From: Bryobacterales bacterium | Lineage (GTDB): Bacteria; Acidobacteriota; Terriglobia; Bryobacterales; Bryobacteraceae | Direction: 5' to 3' | Length of the DNA stretch: 45,450 bases | Assembly: GCA_003166865.1 (NCBI GenBank) | Contig: PMUP01000015.1 | Span: 1-45,450, forward strand | Part shown: positions 23,971-32,321 of the stretch, in pieces | How the letters are laid out: the number at the start of each line of letters is the position of its first letter | How positions within the stretch are numbered: position 1 is the stretch's first letter | Position numbers and translations under genes: made by a program | Notes under the pieces: generated by a model | Seen by the model: the letters and a program-made list of their open reading frames with translations, nothing else | What the model was told of the DNA's origin: nothing | Database searches by the model: none

Positions 23971-25611
23971 ATGAAGAAGCTTCTTGCATTTTCTCTGATT
24001 TCAGTCGCGCTCTGCGCCCAAGAGAAGGTCGACCTCGGCGTCATCCAACGCATCAAGATGGAGGCGTTTCAGAACTCCAAGGTAATGGACCACCTATTCT
24101 GGATCGCGGACGTGTATGGGCCGCGGTTGACGGGCTCGCCGGGCTTCACGGCGGCGGCGAACTGGACGGTGAATCAGCTGAAGGAATATGGAATCGAGGA
24201 TGCGGCTACCCAACCGTGGGGCAAATTCGGGCGTAGCTGGCGGCTCACGAAGTTCAGCATTTCGATCCAGGAACCGGAGTATGCGCCGCTGATCGGATTC
24301 CCGCTGGCGTGGTCGGCGGATACGAAAGGGCCGCTGGTGACCGAGCCAGTGCTGGCCCCGCTCAAGATCACCGACCGGCTGGACCGCAAGAAAACGGAAG
24401 AGGAGATGCAGGCGTACTTTCAGGAACAGAAAGGCAAGCTGCGGGGAAAGATCGTTTTGCTGGAAAAGCCGCGGGATGTGACGCCGGTTACGACGGCGCC
24501 ATCTTCGCGCTATTCAGACGCGGACTTGGCGAAGGAGGCGGAAGCTCCCACGCCGCAAGTGCTGCCGGCGTTCGATCTCGAGAAGATGATCCTGCCGGAA
24601 AAGCCCACGGAACGGCGCGCTCTGTTCGCCCTCCTGCCTCTGGATGCCGAGTCCAAAGTCTGGGAGTATGAGGACCACCTTACCGATCGGATCAATCAGT
24701 TTCTGGCGCAGGAAGGCGCGGTGGCGGCAATCGTTCCCAGCTACAACGGCAATGACGGAACCGTTTTCGGCGAGGCGGCCGGCACTTATTTGAGCGACCA
24801 GCCACCGGTCGAGCCGCGCATTGCTCTGACAATCGAACACTACAATCGCATCGCGCGGTTGTTGGAGAAGAAAGTTCCCGTGAAACTGGAGCTCGAAATT
24901 CGAACCACCGCCGACGGCGCAACCGGCGAGGGCTTGAACATCATCGCCAACATTCCTGGTGCGGTGAAGCCGGATGAAGTGGTCATGATCGGCGCGCATT
25001 TCGATTCGTGGATTGGCGGCACCGGCGCCACCGACAACGGAACGGGCAGCGCGGTCATGATCGAGGTGATGCGCATTCTGAAGACTCTGCACCTCAAGCT
25101 CGACCGGACTGTCCGGCTGGGTTTGTGGAGCGGCGAAGAACAGGGGATTTACGGATCGCGGGCGTACGTGAAAGAAACTTTCGGCGACCCAGCCACGATG
25201 CAACTCAAGCCCGCGCACGCTAAGTTGTCGGGCTATTTCAATGACGATAACGGAACCGGGAAGCTTCGCGGCGTATATTTGCAGGGGAACGACGCCATGC
25301 GGCCGGTGTTCGAGGCGTGGCTCGCGCCGTTCCGCGACCTGGGCGCTTCGACCATCACGATTCGGAACACCGGTGGAACCGATCACCAGTCCTTCGACCA
25401 AGTTGGCTTGCCGGGATTCCAATTCATCCAGGACGAAGTGGAGTATGAACGAATCACGCACCACTCGAACATGGACGTCTACGACCACGTGGTGCCGGCC
25501 GACCTGATGCAGGCATCCGCGGTGATTGCGTCGATCGTATATCACGCAGCGAACCGGCCGGAACTGCTGCCGCGCAAGGAACTGCCGCCGCCGGTGAAGT
25601 TGAAGCACTGA
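23971..25611 (+). CDS. Secreted M28-family zinc peptidase with PA domain
   Basis: A 546-residue exported aminopeptidase or carboxypeptidase of family M28. A signal peptide (MKKLLAFSLISVALCAQ) precedes an N-terminal segment with DVYGPRLTGSPG, which is typical of the family, then an inserted protease-associated domain (about 130-300) and the catalytic domain. Zinc-site residues are seen in order: His in GAHFDSW (about 343), Asp in GATDNGTG (about 355), Glu pair in SGEEQGIYGS (about 388), Asp in FNDDNGTG and His in THHSNMD near the C-terminus. All five ligands are present, so it should be active on peptides outside the cell. A TATGAT box shortly before the ATG, with a leader of about ten bases, may drive it. 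It meets the amino-acid permease gene tail to tail with one base between. Confidence 0.87.
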   Translation: MKKLLAFSLISVALCAQEKVDLGVIQRIKMEAFQNSKVMDHLFWIADVYGPRLTGSPGFTAAANWTVNQLKEYGIEDAATQPWGKFGRSWRLTKFSISIQEPEYAPLIGFPLAWSADTKGPLVTEPVLAPLKITDRLDRKKTEEEMQAYFQEQKGKLRGKIVLLEKPRDVTPVTTAPSSRYSDADLAKEAEAPTPQVLPAFDLEKMILPEKPTERRALFALLPLDAESKVWEYEDHLTDRINQFLAQEGAVAAIVPSYNGNDGTVFGEAAGTYLSDQPPVEPRIALTIEHYNRIARLLEKKVPVKLELEIRTTADGATGEGLNIIANIPGAVKPDEVVMIGAHFDSWIGGTGATDNGTGSAVMIEVMRILKTLHLKLDRTVRLGLWSGEEQGIYGSRAYVKETFGDPATMQLKPAHAKLSGYFNDDNGTGKLRGVYLQGNDAMRPVFEAWLAPFRDLGASTITIRNTGGTDHQSFDQVGLPGFQFIQDEVEYERITHHSNMDVYDHVVPADLMQASAVIASIVYHAANRPELLPRKELPPPVKLKH

Positions 25612-25612
25612 T

Positions 25613-26998
25613 TCAGGCGGAACTTCGCAGGGTGTAAATGAGAACGCCGATAAGATTGCTCACCAACACCACGCCAATGATCTTGCCCGCGTACTCGAGA
25701 TTGCTCACAACATCAACGATAGGATAGACCGCGATCAGAACCGCAACGCCGCTGGAAATCAGCCCAGCCATGGCGGGAAGGCCCAGCCACCTCGGAAGGC
25801 TTTGGCGCAGGCGCGCCGAACCGAAGAGCGGAATGGCAAAGAGCGCGACATAGGCGATGCCGTAATGAACGTTGGAGGCGCTGTTGAGCAACTGCAAGGC
25901 TTCCTGCTCCCTCACGCCGAGCATGCTGAAGAAGATGAGCACCATGGCGAGGACCGTCACGAACAGGATGGAGTTCACAGGCGTTCTGCGGCGCGGATCG
26001 AGACGGGTGAACCAATCCGGCAGAAGGTGGTCCCAACCGGCTGTAACCGGCAGCCGCGTAAGGCCAGTAAAGATAAGGCTGGACGCCGAGATGGCGCGCA
26101 CCAGCAGGAACAGAATGGCAATGGAAGCGAAGTGCGATGCGAAGCCCGTATTGCCCAGCGCGGCACGAAAAGTTTGGGGGATGGGACCGATCAAGTCGAT
26201 GGGCCGCGTGCCCACAAACGTGATCACTGAGCTGGTTCCCAGGATGAACATCAGCGCGATCACAGGCGCGGCGATGGCAACCGACTTCCCGATGTTGCGC
26301 GCGGCGTCGCGGGTTTCGCCGGCCAGGATGGCGACATATTCAAAGCCGCTCAGACCGCCCACGGTGATCTGGCCGAAGATGGCGAGGCTCACCCACGAAA
26401 CTTGAGGCAACGCCAAAGGTATGGGTGCGTACGAAACGGGCCTGCCGCGCAGGATCGCCCAGACCGGCAGAGCCACAAGTATGCCGTAGCCCAACAAAAG
26501 CAGGAATCCGCCGGTGTTGAACAGCCATTTGCCAATCGACAAACCTTGCACCGCCACCCACGCAATAAAGATGAGGACGACGCCGGTCAACACGCTGGTG
26601 GCCGCGTGGCTAGCCGGAAGCCAGGCCGCGCGCGGACCGATTGAGTACGCGAGGTCGGTGGGAACAACGAAGAGAATGCTGCCCAACACGACCACCGCAT
26701 AAACCCAAAGGTTCCACGCGATGAGGAACCCCCAGAACGCGCCATAGGCTTCCTTTGCCCACTGGTATAAACCGCCCTCCAACGGTAACGTCCTGTTCAG
26801 ATAGATGACCACCAAGGCGAGCGGAACGTAAAAGAGCAGCATGGACGACATCCAAAACACGGCATGCGCCTTGCCGAGTTTGGAGGCAACGCCGACCCAA
26901 CTCGATCCAACCACGTTGAGTATCTGAGCGAGGACCAGATCCCGCAGCCCAAGCTCCCGTCGAAACTCCGCGGCGGGATTGACAGTGGGCGCGGCCAT
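25613..26998 (-). CDS. APC-superfamily amino-acid permease
   Basis: A 461-residue protein with about twelve membrane helices and the layout of amino acid/polyamine/organocation transporters. The first helix carries the unwound-helix motif region (VLAQILNVVGSSWVG), followed by YLNRTLPLEGGLYQWAKEAY, the conserved GGLYxW segment of the family, and FGQITVGGLSGFEYVAILAG, the helix-6 GFE motif that binds substrate. ISASSLIFTGLTRLP near helix 8 is also typical. It would import amino acids or amines by proton or sodium coupling; pairing with a convergent secreted peptidase hints at peptide scavenging. The ATG at 26998 gives a natural cytoplasmic N-terminus. Substrate unknown. Confidence 0.87.
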   Translation of the reverse strand: MAAPTVNPAAEFRRELGLRDLVLAQILNVVGSSWVGVASKLGKAHAVFWMSSMLLFYVPLALVVIYLNRTLPLEGGLYQWAKEAYGAFWGFLIAWNLWVYAVVVLGSILFVVPTDLAYSIGPRAAWLPASHAATSVLTGVVLIFIAWVAVQGLSIGKWLFNTGGFLLLLGYGILVALPVWAILRGRPVSYAPIPLALPQVSWVSLAIFGQITVGGLSGFEYVAILAGETRDAARNIGKSVAIAAPVIALMFILGTSSVITFVGTRPIDLIGPIPQTFRAALGNTGFASHFASIAILFLLVRAISASSLIFTGLTRLPVTAGWDHLLPDWFTRLDPRRRTPVNSILFVTVLAMVLIFFSMLGVREQEALQLLNSASNVHYGIAYVALFAIPLFGSARLRQSLPRWLGLPAMAGLISSGVAVLIAVYPIVDVVSNLEYAGKIIGVVLVSNLIGVLIYTLRSSA

Positions 26999-27094
26999 GG
27001 GTTAAGCCTGAGTGGGTAAGGCTTCATTGTACGGTGGTTCTAGCCGGAGCATGTATGCGCGATGTCGGGAACAGTGTTCTTCAAAAAGCCCAGG

Positions 27095-27103
27095 TGATAT
27101 AGT
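27095..27103 (+). promoter_or_regulatory. Extended -10 promoter element (TGATATAGT)
   Basis: TG-A-TATAGT is a good extended -10. It would start transcription near 27110, about 84 bases before the ATG of the membrane-protein gene at 27194. The leader holds a palindrome and an AGGAGG. Similar TATACT boxes precede other genes of the window. No clear -35. Confidence 0.4.
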
Positions 27104-27133
27104 AATCGAGCGGCGTCGCGGCGTTCATCCTCA

Positions 27134-27148
27134 ACGCGAACTTCGCGT
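27134..27148. promoter_or_regulatory. Perfect palindrome ACGCGAA-C-TTCGCGT in leader
   Basis: Two 7-base arms around a single base, 46 bases before the start of the membrane-protein gene and downstream of its likely -10 box. The arms are too close for a stable RNA hairpin of full length, so a protein-binding site for a dimeric regulator is more plausible. An AGGAGG follows at 27160-27165, oddly far (28 bases) from the ATG. Confidence 0.3.
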
Positions 27149-27193
27149 CGACTTTTAACAGGAGGTTGATCCGCTTCAGGCTTGAGAATTCCC

Positions 27194-28120
27194 ATGGACT
27201 TGACACACATCCATCTCTTACTGAACCATTTTCCGTCCATCGGCTATATCATTGGCGGCGGTTTGTTTGTGCTTTCCCTCATCACGAGGAGCGACGATTT
27301 GAAGCGTGCCAGCCTGGTTGTGCTGCTGGGAATCGCTCTCATTGCGATCCCCGCTTATATGAGCGGAAACGGCGCCGCAGACCACATCAAGTCCCTGCCG
27401 GGCATATCGAAATCCATGATAGAAACCCATGAAGGAGCTGCATTCGTGGCCATGGGATTCATGCTGCTCACCGGAGCGTTTGGCTGGCTGGGATTGTGGC
27501 AATTCCGGCGCCTCTCGCGCATACCGAACTGGAATCTTGCGGTGATCCTGGTCCTGACTCTGGTGTCCCTCGGCTTGATGATCCGCGTGTCCAATCTCGG
27601 CGGTGAAATCCGCCACGAGGAAATCCGAGCCGGCCAGGAAACAGTGACACCGGAAGGCGCGCTGGCGCGGACCGTGGGCTTCTTCGTTACCGATACCCCG
27701 TGGATGTGGCCTACTTGCGAAACCCTGCATTTCGTTGGCCTGAGCCTTTTGTGTGGCGTGGTGTTTCTGGTGGATCTGCGTGTTCTAGGAGTCATGCGGG
27801 GCGTGTCCTTCGCTTCCCTGCACCGTCTCCTGCCTTGGGCCGCGTTGGGATTCGGCGTGAATATCGGCACCGGTATGTTGTTCTTCGTAGGGATACCCGG
27901 CCAGTACATACACAACCCTGCCTTCTACTGGAAAATCGGACTGGCGATGCTGGCCGGAGCGAACGCCTTATACTTTACGCTTTTCGATGAGCCGTGGTCT
28001 CTGGGACCAGGGGAAGACGCGCCAATTACGGCCAAGGTCTTTGCGGCGTCCGCGATGGTCCTGTGGATCGGTGTTATGTATTGCGGAAGCATGCTGCCAT
28101 TTTTGGGCAACTCATTCTAG
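27194..28120 (+). CDS. Multi-pass membrane protein, DUF2231-like plus DUF6644-like halves
   Basis: A 308-residue protein with eight or nine membrane segments. The first half (about 1-130) resembles DUF2231 proteins: LTHIHLLLNHFPSIGYI, then a Pro-Ala-Tyr-x-Ser-Gly segment and ETHEGAAF. The second half (CETLHFVGLSLLCGVVFLVD, then LPWAALGFGVNIGTGMLFF) is like the small protein encoded at 28281. Histidines at helix ends (H4, H6, H12 and those of THE and TLHF) could bind heme b or a metal, but this is inference. The ATG at 27194 is used; TTG at 27182 in the same frame is an alternative, with AGGAGG 16 bases before it. The gene starts a three-gene set with two further membrane proteins. Function unknown. 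Confidence 0.7.
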   Translation: MDLTHIHLLLNHFPSIGYIIGGGLFVLSLITRSDDLKRASLVVLLGIALIAIPAYMSGNGAADHIKSLPGISKSMIETHEGAAFVAMGFMLLTGAFGWLGLWQFRRLSRIPNWNLAVILVLTLVSLGLMIRVSNLGGEIRHEEIRAGQETVTPEGALARTVGFFVTDTPWMWPTCETLHFVGLSLLCGVVFLVDLRVLGVMRGVSFASLHRLLPWAALGFGVNIGTGMLFFVGIPGQYIHNPAFYWKIGLAMLAGANALYFTLFDEPWSLGPGEDAPITAKVFAASAMVLWIGVMYCGSMLPFLGNSF

Positions 28121-28148
28121 CCGGGTGTGAATCAGATGGAGGAAAACC

Positions 28149-28271
28149 TTGTCATTGGTGGTCGGGACCATTCTTTGGGTGAGCGTCATAACGGTTGTCG
28201 TCGCGATTGTCGGCTACCTGCTGGACAGAAGTACGGCGCGGCAGGAGAACGTAAGGAATAACGACCGCTAG
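28149..28271 (+). CDS. 40-residue single-pass membrane protein
   Basis: A very short gene begins with TTG seven to eight bases after a GGAGG site (28138-28142). It encodes about ten residues, a hydrophobic helix (ILWVSVITVVVAIVGYLL) and a charged tail DRSTARQENVRNNDR, giving an N-out or hairpin-free single-pass topology with the tail inside. Its stop codon overlaps the AGGA that serves the next gene, so the three genes at 27194, 28149 and 28281 appear translationally linked. The composition is that of a small subunit or assembly factor of a membrane complex. A second frame from the ATG at 28136 is also open but encodes no hydrophobic segment and has no ribosome site. Confidence 0.6.
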   Translation: MSLVVGTILWVSVITVVVAIVGYLLDRSTARQENVRNNDR

Positions 28272-28280
28272 GAATAACAC

Positions 28281-28760
28281 ATGCATCATTTTCTCGAGTT
28301 CCTCGAAAACCTGGAATTTAGCCAATGGGTGAAAAACGCCCCAACCATTTGGGCGTTCCCGACGATTCTCATCGTCCACACCCTGGGGATGTCCATCGTG
28401 GCCGGAGTGAGTGCCATCATCAGCCTTGTCGTGCTGGGATTCTGGCCTGCCGTTCCGGTCAAGCCCTTCGCGCGCGCGTTCCCGCTGTTGTGGTTCGGGT
28501 TCGGCATAAACGCGGTGACCGGAACCATGATGCTGATTGCCGACGCCACAACCAAGCTCACGATGCTGGATTTCTACCTCAAGATGGGGTTCGTGTTTGC
28601 AGGATTATTCGTTCTCATACGAATGCGCCGGCAAGTATTCGACGATCCGCAACTCGACAAGGCGCCCGTGACAGGCCGCGCAAAAATGCTGGCTTGGGCT
28701 TCGCTGGGTTGCTGGTTTGGCGCCATTGTCGCCGGGCGCTTGATGGCCTACGTCAAGTAA
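28281..28760 (+). CDS. DUF6644-like four-helix membrane protein
   Basis: A 159-residue protein with four predicted helices. The segment ILIVHTLGMSIVAGVSA parallels TLHFVGLSLLCGVVF of the protein encoded at 27194, placing a His at the same point in the helix, and FGFGINAVTGTMMLIAD parallels GFGVNIGTGMLFF. The two are therefore related, and the larger may be a fusion of this unit to a DUF2231-like half. The conserved His suggests heme or metal binding, but nothing proves it. TAGGAATAACAC before the ATG provides a ribosome site. The 3' end overlaps a GNAT remnant on the other strand. Function unknown. Confidence 0.72.
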   Translation: MHHFLEFLENLEFSQWVKNAPTIWAFPTILIVHTLGMSIVAGVSAIISLVVLGFWPAVPVKPFARAFPLLWFGFGINAVTGTMMLIADATTKLTMLDFYLKMGFVFAGLFVLIRMRRQVFDDPQLDKAPVTGRAKMLAWASLGCWFGAIVAGRLMAYVK

Positions 28761-28932
28761 CTAATGATGTATGGTAAAGCCGCGACCAGCCTTTTGACTT
28801 CATTTCCTCCACAAGCCAGTCGATTAACTTCTTGCCGGCCCCGGCAGACCTTCGCTCTGGCTCGATGAACAGGTCCTGCAGGCAGCAGATAGGAGTAAGC
28901 TTCGAGGTGCTCTCCTGGACGACATCTTTCAG
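28753..28932 (-). pseudogene. GNAT acetyltransferase remnant
   Basis: Between the membrane protein and the cupin gene, the reverse strand has an open stretch reading CCLQDLFIEPERRSAGAG and then KKLIDWLVEEMKSKGWSRLY. This is the acetyl-CoA-binding core (motif A, R-x-x-G-x-G with the following helix) of a GNAT N-acetyltransferase. There is no start codon in frame: a stop lies at 28935-28933, and both halves of the usual 150-residue domain are missing. It is a dead fragment, left by deletion; its upstream part was lost where the cupin gene now ends. Confidence 0.65.
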
Positions 28933-29306
28933 TCACCGGTTGGAATAATTCCGGCGTTCTCCACCATCAGAACAACGGTTCGCTCTCCGGCGCGCGTCCG
29001 GTGCATTACGCCCTTTGGGATCACAAAGCCCTGTCGCGGGGCGAGAGCAACAACGCGGCCTTCGAGATCGATCAAGAGACGGCCTTCCAGGACGTAAAAG
29101 AATTCGTCGTCATCGTCGTGCTTATGCCAGTGATATTCGCCCTCGAATACGCCCATGCGGACGACCGAATCGTTCACTTTGCAAAGAGTTTGGTTGAACC
29201 ACTTGAACGTGCACGCATCGGCGATGACCTTCTCGTCAATGGTTTCCAGCGGGCCGAACTGAATGTTCAGGCGTGTTTCGTACGGATAATCTTTAGGATC
29301 GCTCAT
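28929..29306 (-). CDS. Cupin-domain protein
   Basis: A 125-residue single-domain cupin. The metal-binding motif 1 is GEYHWHKHDDDDEFFYVLEG (His, His and Glu present), and motif 2 is the segment PKGVMHRTRAGE with the fourth ligand His. The protein would be a small beta-barrel binding a metal and perhaps a sugar or organic acid; enzymatic versus sensory role cannot be told. ATG at 29306 is preceded by GGAG; a TTG one codon earlier is less likely. It lies 23 bases after the carboxylesterase stop, on the same strand, and may end that operon. Confidence 0.82.
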   Translation of the reverse strand: MSDPKDYPYETRLNIQFGPLETIDEKVIADACTFKWFNQTLCKVNDSVVRMGVFEGEYHWHKHDDDDEFFYVLEGRLLIDLEGRVVALAPRQGFVIPKGVMHRTRAGERTVVLMVENAGIIPTGD

Positions 29307-29329
29307 CAATAAGACTCCTTCAGCAGCGA

Positions 29330-30898
29330 CTATCGCGCCGTCAGCTTATCGAAATACGATTGGAAGAAGGCCAGCTGCGCCTCGCTCGGTGACTCGGCGC
29401 CCTCCGGCGGATTGCCAAACACCATAACGCTCTGGTTCTTCCCGTTGTACACGGGCCACTTGGCCAGCTTTATTCCATTCAGCCTTTTCCCGTTCGGGTC
29501 GCCGCTCCTGGCGAAGTTCACCCAGTAGGACGACATCGCGTCCGCCACCTGCCGGTCGCGGTCCGTCCACGTCCGGCTCCCATCCAGATGGCCGAATGCG
29601 TAGAGGATCTCGGAGACATGCGTGGCGCTGCCGTGCGGCCCGGGCGCGAACGGCCCTCGCGCGTTCGCGAGTCGCGGCGGCTGCTCCGTGAAGTAATATA
29701 CGAACGCTTTCGACTTGCCAGGCTTCGAGGATGAACCAGCCGCCAGCCGCGCCCAGTTCCGCATCACGAACGCCATCTCGTCGCGCCCTGAATAGAACGC
29801 CGATTCGCGCGCCTGTTCGTCGGAATCCGCCGGGTAGAGTTTCAGGTACGCATCCGCCAGGTCGCCGAACCGCTTGCGCGCCTGCTCCACAAAATCCGCC
29901 GCTGATTTCGGATTGCCCCCGAACGACTCGTCGCGATTCGATCCCGTCAGCACCGGCACGTCGATCTGCTTACCTGCTGCAAAGACCTTCCCCGGATCTT
30001 CCGGGATCAGGTATCCGTCCACCACCGGCCCCTGCCCGCGCCCGGCCTTCTGAATCGCTTCCGCTGGTTTCGCACGCAGCTCCGCCAGCGACTTCGCACC
30101 CACTCCGTCAGCCAGCTTCACGCCTTCCAGTTCGGCATCCGCCAGCGTGCTCAACGGAGCGATCCTGGCGGTGGACCAGGCGCTGCTCTCGCCCATCGCG
30201 CGCGCGAACAGGCCCTTCGCCGAGGGTATGGTCATCAGGTTCGCCACCATTCCGGCGCCGGCTGATTCGCCGAAGATGGTCACCCGCTTCGGGTCGCCGC
30301 CAAATCGCGCGATGTTGTGCTGCACCCACTCGAGCGCCGCGATCGCGTCCATCACGCCGAAGTTCGCCGCTCCTCGCCGGTCCGATTCTTTGGTCAGCTC
30401 CGGGTGGGAAAAGAAGCCGAGGACGCCCAGCCGGTAGTTGAACGTCACCACCACCGCGCCCTTTTTCGCCAATGCCTCGCCATCGTACATGGGCTGCGAG
30501 CCGGAGCCGCTGGTGTAACCGCCGCCGTAGATCCACAGCATCACGGGGCGCTTGTCACTCGTCTTCGATCCGGCCGCCTTCGCGCTGGTCCAGACGTTGA
30601 GGTACAGGCAATCCTCACTCATTTTCTGATCGCCGCCCTGCATGCACACCGGGCCGAACTGATCCGCCGCGCGGGTTCCTTCCCAGTGCGCGGCCGGCTT
30701 CGGCGCGCGCCAGCGCAGATCGCCCACGGGCGGCGCCGCATAAGGAATACCCTTGAATACACGCACGTCCGGGCTGGCCGTGGTGGCACCGGAGATCAAT
30801 CCCGTGTCGAGCCGCACCGGATCGTTAATCGCCGCGCCGAACATACTGAATGCGGCGAATAAGGTAGTCGCGATAAGCGCTACCCGCGAAGCGATCAC
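29330..30898 (-). CDS. Exported type-B carboxylesterase
   Basis: A 522-residue esterase of the para-nitrobenzyl/cholinesterase family with a signal peptide (residues 1-22). The oxyanion loop is IYGGGY (123-128), the nucleophile S212 lies in GESAGAG, E324 in SNRDESF is the likely acid, and H427 in GSATHVSE completes the triad. C86 and C97 (FGPVCMQ and SEDCLYL) match the N-terminal disulfide of the family. It would hydrolyse carboxyl esters, perhaps plant-derived feruloyl or similar esters, outside the cytoplasm. Its start overlaps the stop of the upstream sugar dehydrogenase gene by four bases (translational coupling). Substrate unknown. Confidence 0.9.
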   Translation of the reverse strand: MIASRVALIATTLFAAFSMFGAAINDPVRLDTGLISGATTASPDVRVFKGIPYAAPPVGDLRWRAPKPAAHWEGTRAADQFGPVCMQGGDQKMSEDCLYLNVWTSAKAAGSKTSDKRPVMLWIYGGGYTSGSGSQPMYDGEALAKKGAVVVTFNYRLGVLGFFSHPELTKESDRRGAANFGVMDAIAALEWVQHNIARFGGDPKRVTIFGESAGAGMVANLMTIPSAKGLFARAMGESSAWSTARIAPLSTLADAELEGVKLADGVGAKSLAELRAKPAEAIQKAGRGQGPVVDGYLIPEDPGKVFAAGKQIDVPVLTGSNRDESFGGNPKSAADFVEQARKRFGDLADAYLKLYPADSDEQARESAFYSGRDEMAFVMRNWARLAAGSSSKPGKSKAFVYYFTEQPPRLANARGPFAPGPHGSATHVSEILYAFGHLDGSRTWTDRDRQVADAMSSYWVNFARSGDPNGKRLNGIKLAKWPVYNGKNQSVMVFGNPPEGAESPSEAQLAFFQSYFDKLTAR

Positions 30899-32136
30899 TT
30901 GGGTGTCACATGGATCAGAGCGCCCTCAGCGGCGTCCTCCAGCATCCACAGCGAGCCATCGGGGCCCTCTTCCACATCGCGGATGCGCTTACCCACACTC
31001 CAGCGCTCGGCGGATTTGGCGCCGCCATGGCCGTCAAAGATGATGCGGTTGAGCGAAGTGGTCCCCAGGCCGCTGACGAAGCCGTTGCCGTTCCATTGCG
31101 GGAAGGTCTGAGTGCCGTGGTAGAACATCAGATTGCCCGGCGCGATCACGGGCACCCAATACAGCACCGCCATCGCCAGGTCGGGCCGCATGTCGGGCTT
31201 GGGAATGGGGACGCCGTTATAGTTGTTGCCGAAGGAGACGAGCGGCCAGCCATAGTTCTTGCCCTTCTGGATCAGGTTCAGCTCGTCGCCGCCGCGCGGG
31301 CCATGCTCCACCTCCCACAGTTCGCCGGTGGGCGAAAACGCGAGTCCATAGGGCGTGCGGACACCGCTGGCCCAGGTTTCAGCCGGCGTCAGGTTGGGGG
31401 TGGTAAAGGTATAAGTGCTGACCACCTTCGCGGTCTTGGCGGCTTCGGTGTCGCTGGGCGGATCGATCAGAGGAATGCTGGCAGCACCGGTCTTGCCGAA
31501 GTTGGGATTGTCGGGCGCGGGTTTGCCATCCAGCGTCAGGTGCAGGATCTTGCCTTCGGGCTGGTCTGGATCCTGAGCGGGGGTGAAGCGCTGGCGGTCG
31601 CCAACCGTGAGGAACAGAGACTGGCCGTCGGGCGCGAAGGCGATCTGTGCGCCTTCCTGGCCGCCCTTGCCCTTGGGCAACTGACGCCACAGCACTTCGA
31701 GGTGTTCCAGTCTGGCCGGGCTGGCGAAGGGCCCGGTCGCGTTCGGGTTCAGGGTCAGCTTGGCGCGCGCCAACGCCAGACCGCCGCCATAGTCACCCGG
31801 CTCGGCATAGGTGAGATAGATATTCTGGTCGGTGGCATAGGTGGGCGAGAGGAAGACGCCCAGCATGCCGCTCTGGCCCTCCCAATAGACTGGGGGCGTG
31901 CCGCTCACCTGGATCTTCTTTCCATCCTGGGAGACCACCCAAAGGGGCCCGACCTTTTCGGTGATCAGCATGCGCCCGTCGGGCAGGAACGCTATCCGCC
32001 AGGGCAGGTCAAAGGTGGCCACCGTGGTCATATTGAAGGGCAGGCTGGCTTCGGGCTTCTGTTCGCCAATATTCACCTGGGCCGAGGCTGCCACCGACGC
32101 CAGCGTGAAAAGCAACGCCGCTTTCGCCAATTTCAT
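30895..32136 (-). CDS. Periplasmic PQQ-type soluble sugar dehydrogenase (GDH-B family)
   Basis: A 413-residue six-bladed propeller protein with a Sec signal (KLAKAALLFTLASVAASA). The family signature is clear: WRIAFLPDGRMLITEKVG in blade 1, FAPDGQSLFLTVGDR, ASGVRTPYGLAFSPTGELW and then EVEHGPRGGDELNLI, which lies by the PQQ and sugar pocket of soluble glucose dehydrogenases. It would oxidise aldoses in the periplasm and pass electrons to a quinone or cytochrome. The second of two in-frame ATGs (32136) is chosen because it stands eight bases from AAGGAG. It heads a likely operon with the esterase and cupin. Confidence 0.87.
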   Translation of the reverse strand: MKLAKAALLFTLASVAASAQVNIGEQKPEASLPFNMTTVATFDLPWRIAFLPDGRMLITEKVGPLWVVSQDGKKIQVSGTPPVYWEGQSGMLGVFLSPTYATDQNIYLTYAEPGDYGGGLALARAKLTLNPNATGPFASPARLEHLEVLWRQLPKGKGGQEGAQIAFAPDGQSLFLTVGDRQRFTPAQDPDQPEGKILHLTLDGKPAPDNPNFGKTGAASIPLIDPPSDTEAAKTAKVVSTYTFTTPNLTPAETWASGVRTPYGLAFSPTGELWEVEHGPRGGDELNLIQKGKNYGWPLVSFGNNYNGVPIPKPDMRPDLAMAVLYWVPVIAPGNLMFYHGTQTFPQWNGNGFVSGLGTTSLNRIIFDGHGGAKSAERWSVGKRIRDVEEGPDGSLWMLEDAAEGALIHVTPK

Positions 32137-32218
32137 CGTCATTTCTCCTTGCTTCTCCTGTGCTTCTCGAGCGCCCGGCCTTAGGCGTCCGGCGCTGTTT
32201 CTAATCCTACAACAGCGT

Positions 32219-32275
32219 GATTGGTTGTTGGTTCTTGGTGGTTGGTTGTTGGTGGCTGGTTAATGGTTCTTGGTG
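32219..32275. repeat. GT-rich degenerate microsatellite (TTGGT units)
   Basis: The run consists of about ten imperfect units of the form GGTTGTT, GGTTCTT or GGTGGTT on the plus strand. It interrupts otherwise ordinary sequence and has no coding frame of interest. Such runs arise by slippage and may vary in length between strains. Confidence 0.7.
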
Positions 32276-32321
32276 GGACCGACGTTCTCCAACGAGACAT
32301 CCGGTCCGGCGAGCAGGCGAA
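32274..32321. repeat. Hairpin-like repeat, copy A
   Basis: It shares with copy B (34036-34085) the blocks TGGGACCGAC and GCATCCGGTC (here ACATCCGGTC). GGACCG at the left pairs with CGGTCC at the right, and the inner part GTTCTC...GAGAC can pair as well. The two copies differ in the inner arm but keep the ability to pair, as in a mobile or regulatory palindrome. Copy A is upstream of lysC. Confidence 0.45.

Noticed and set aside
24514-25608. Minus-strand frame of 364 codons
   Set aside because: Antisense to the M28 peptidase, whose five zinc ligands are all readable on the plus strand.
30910-32184. Plus-strand frame of 424 codons
   Set aside because: Antisense to the sugar dehydrogenase; low-complexity composition and no domain.
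32219-32275. Repeat run considered as a CRISPR array
   Set aside because: Units are 5-7 bases, degenerate and without spacers; no cas genes.
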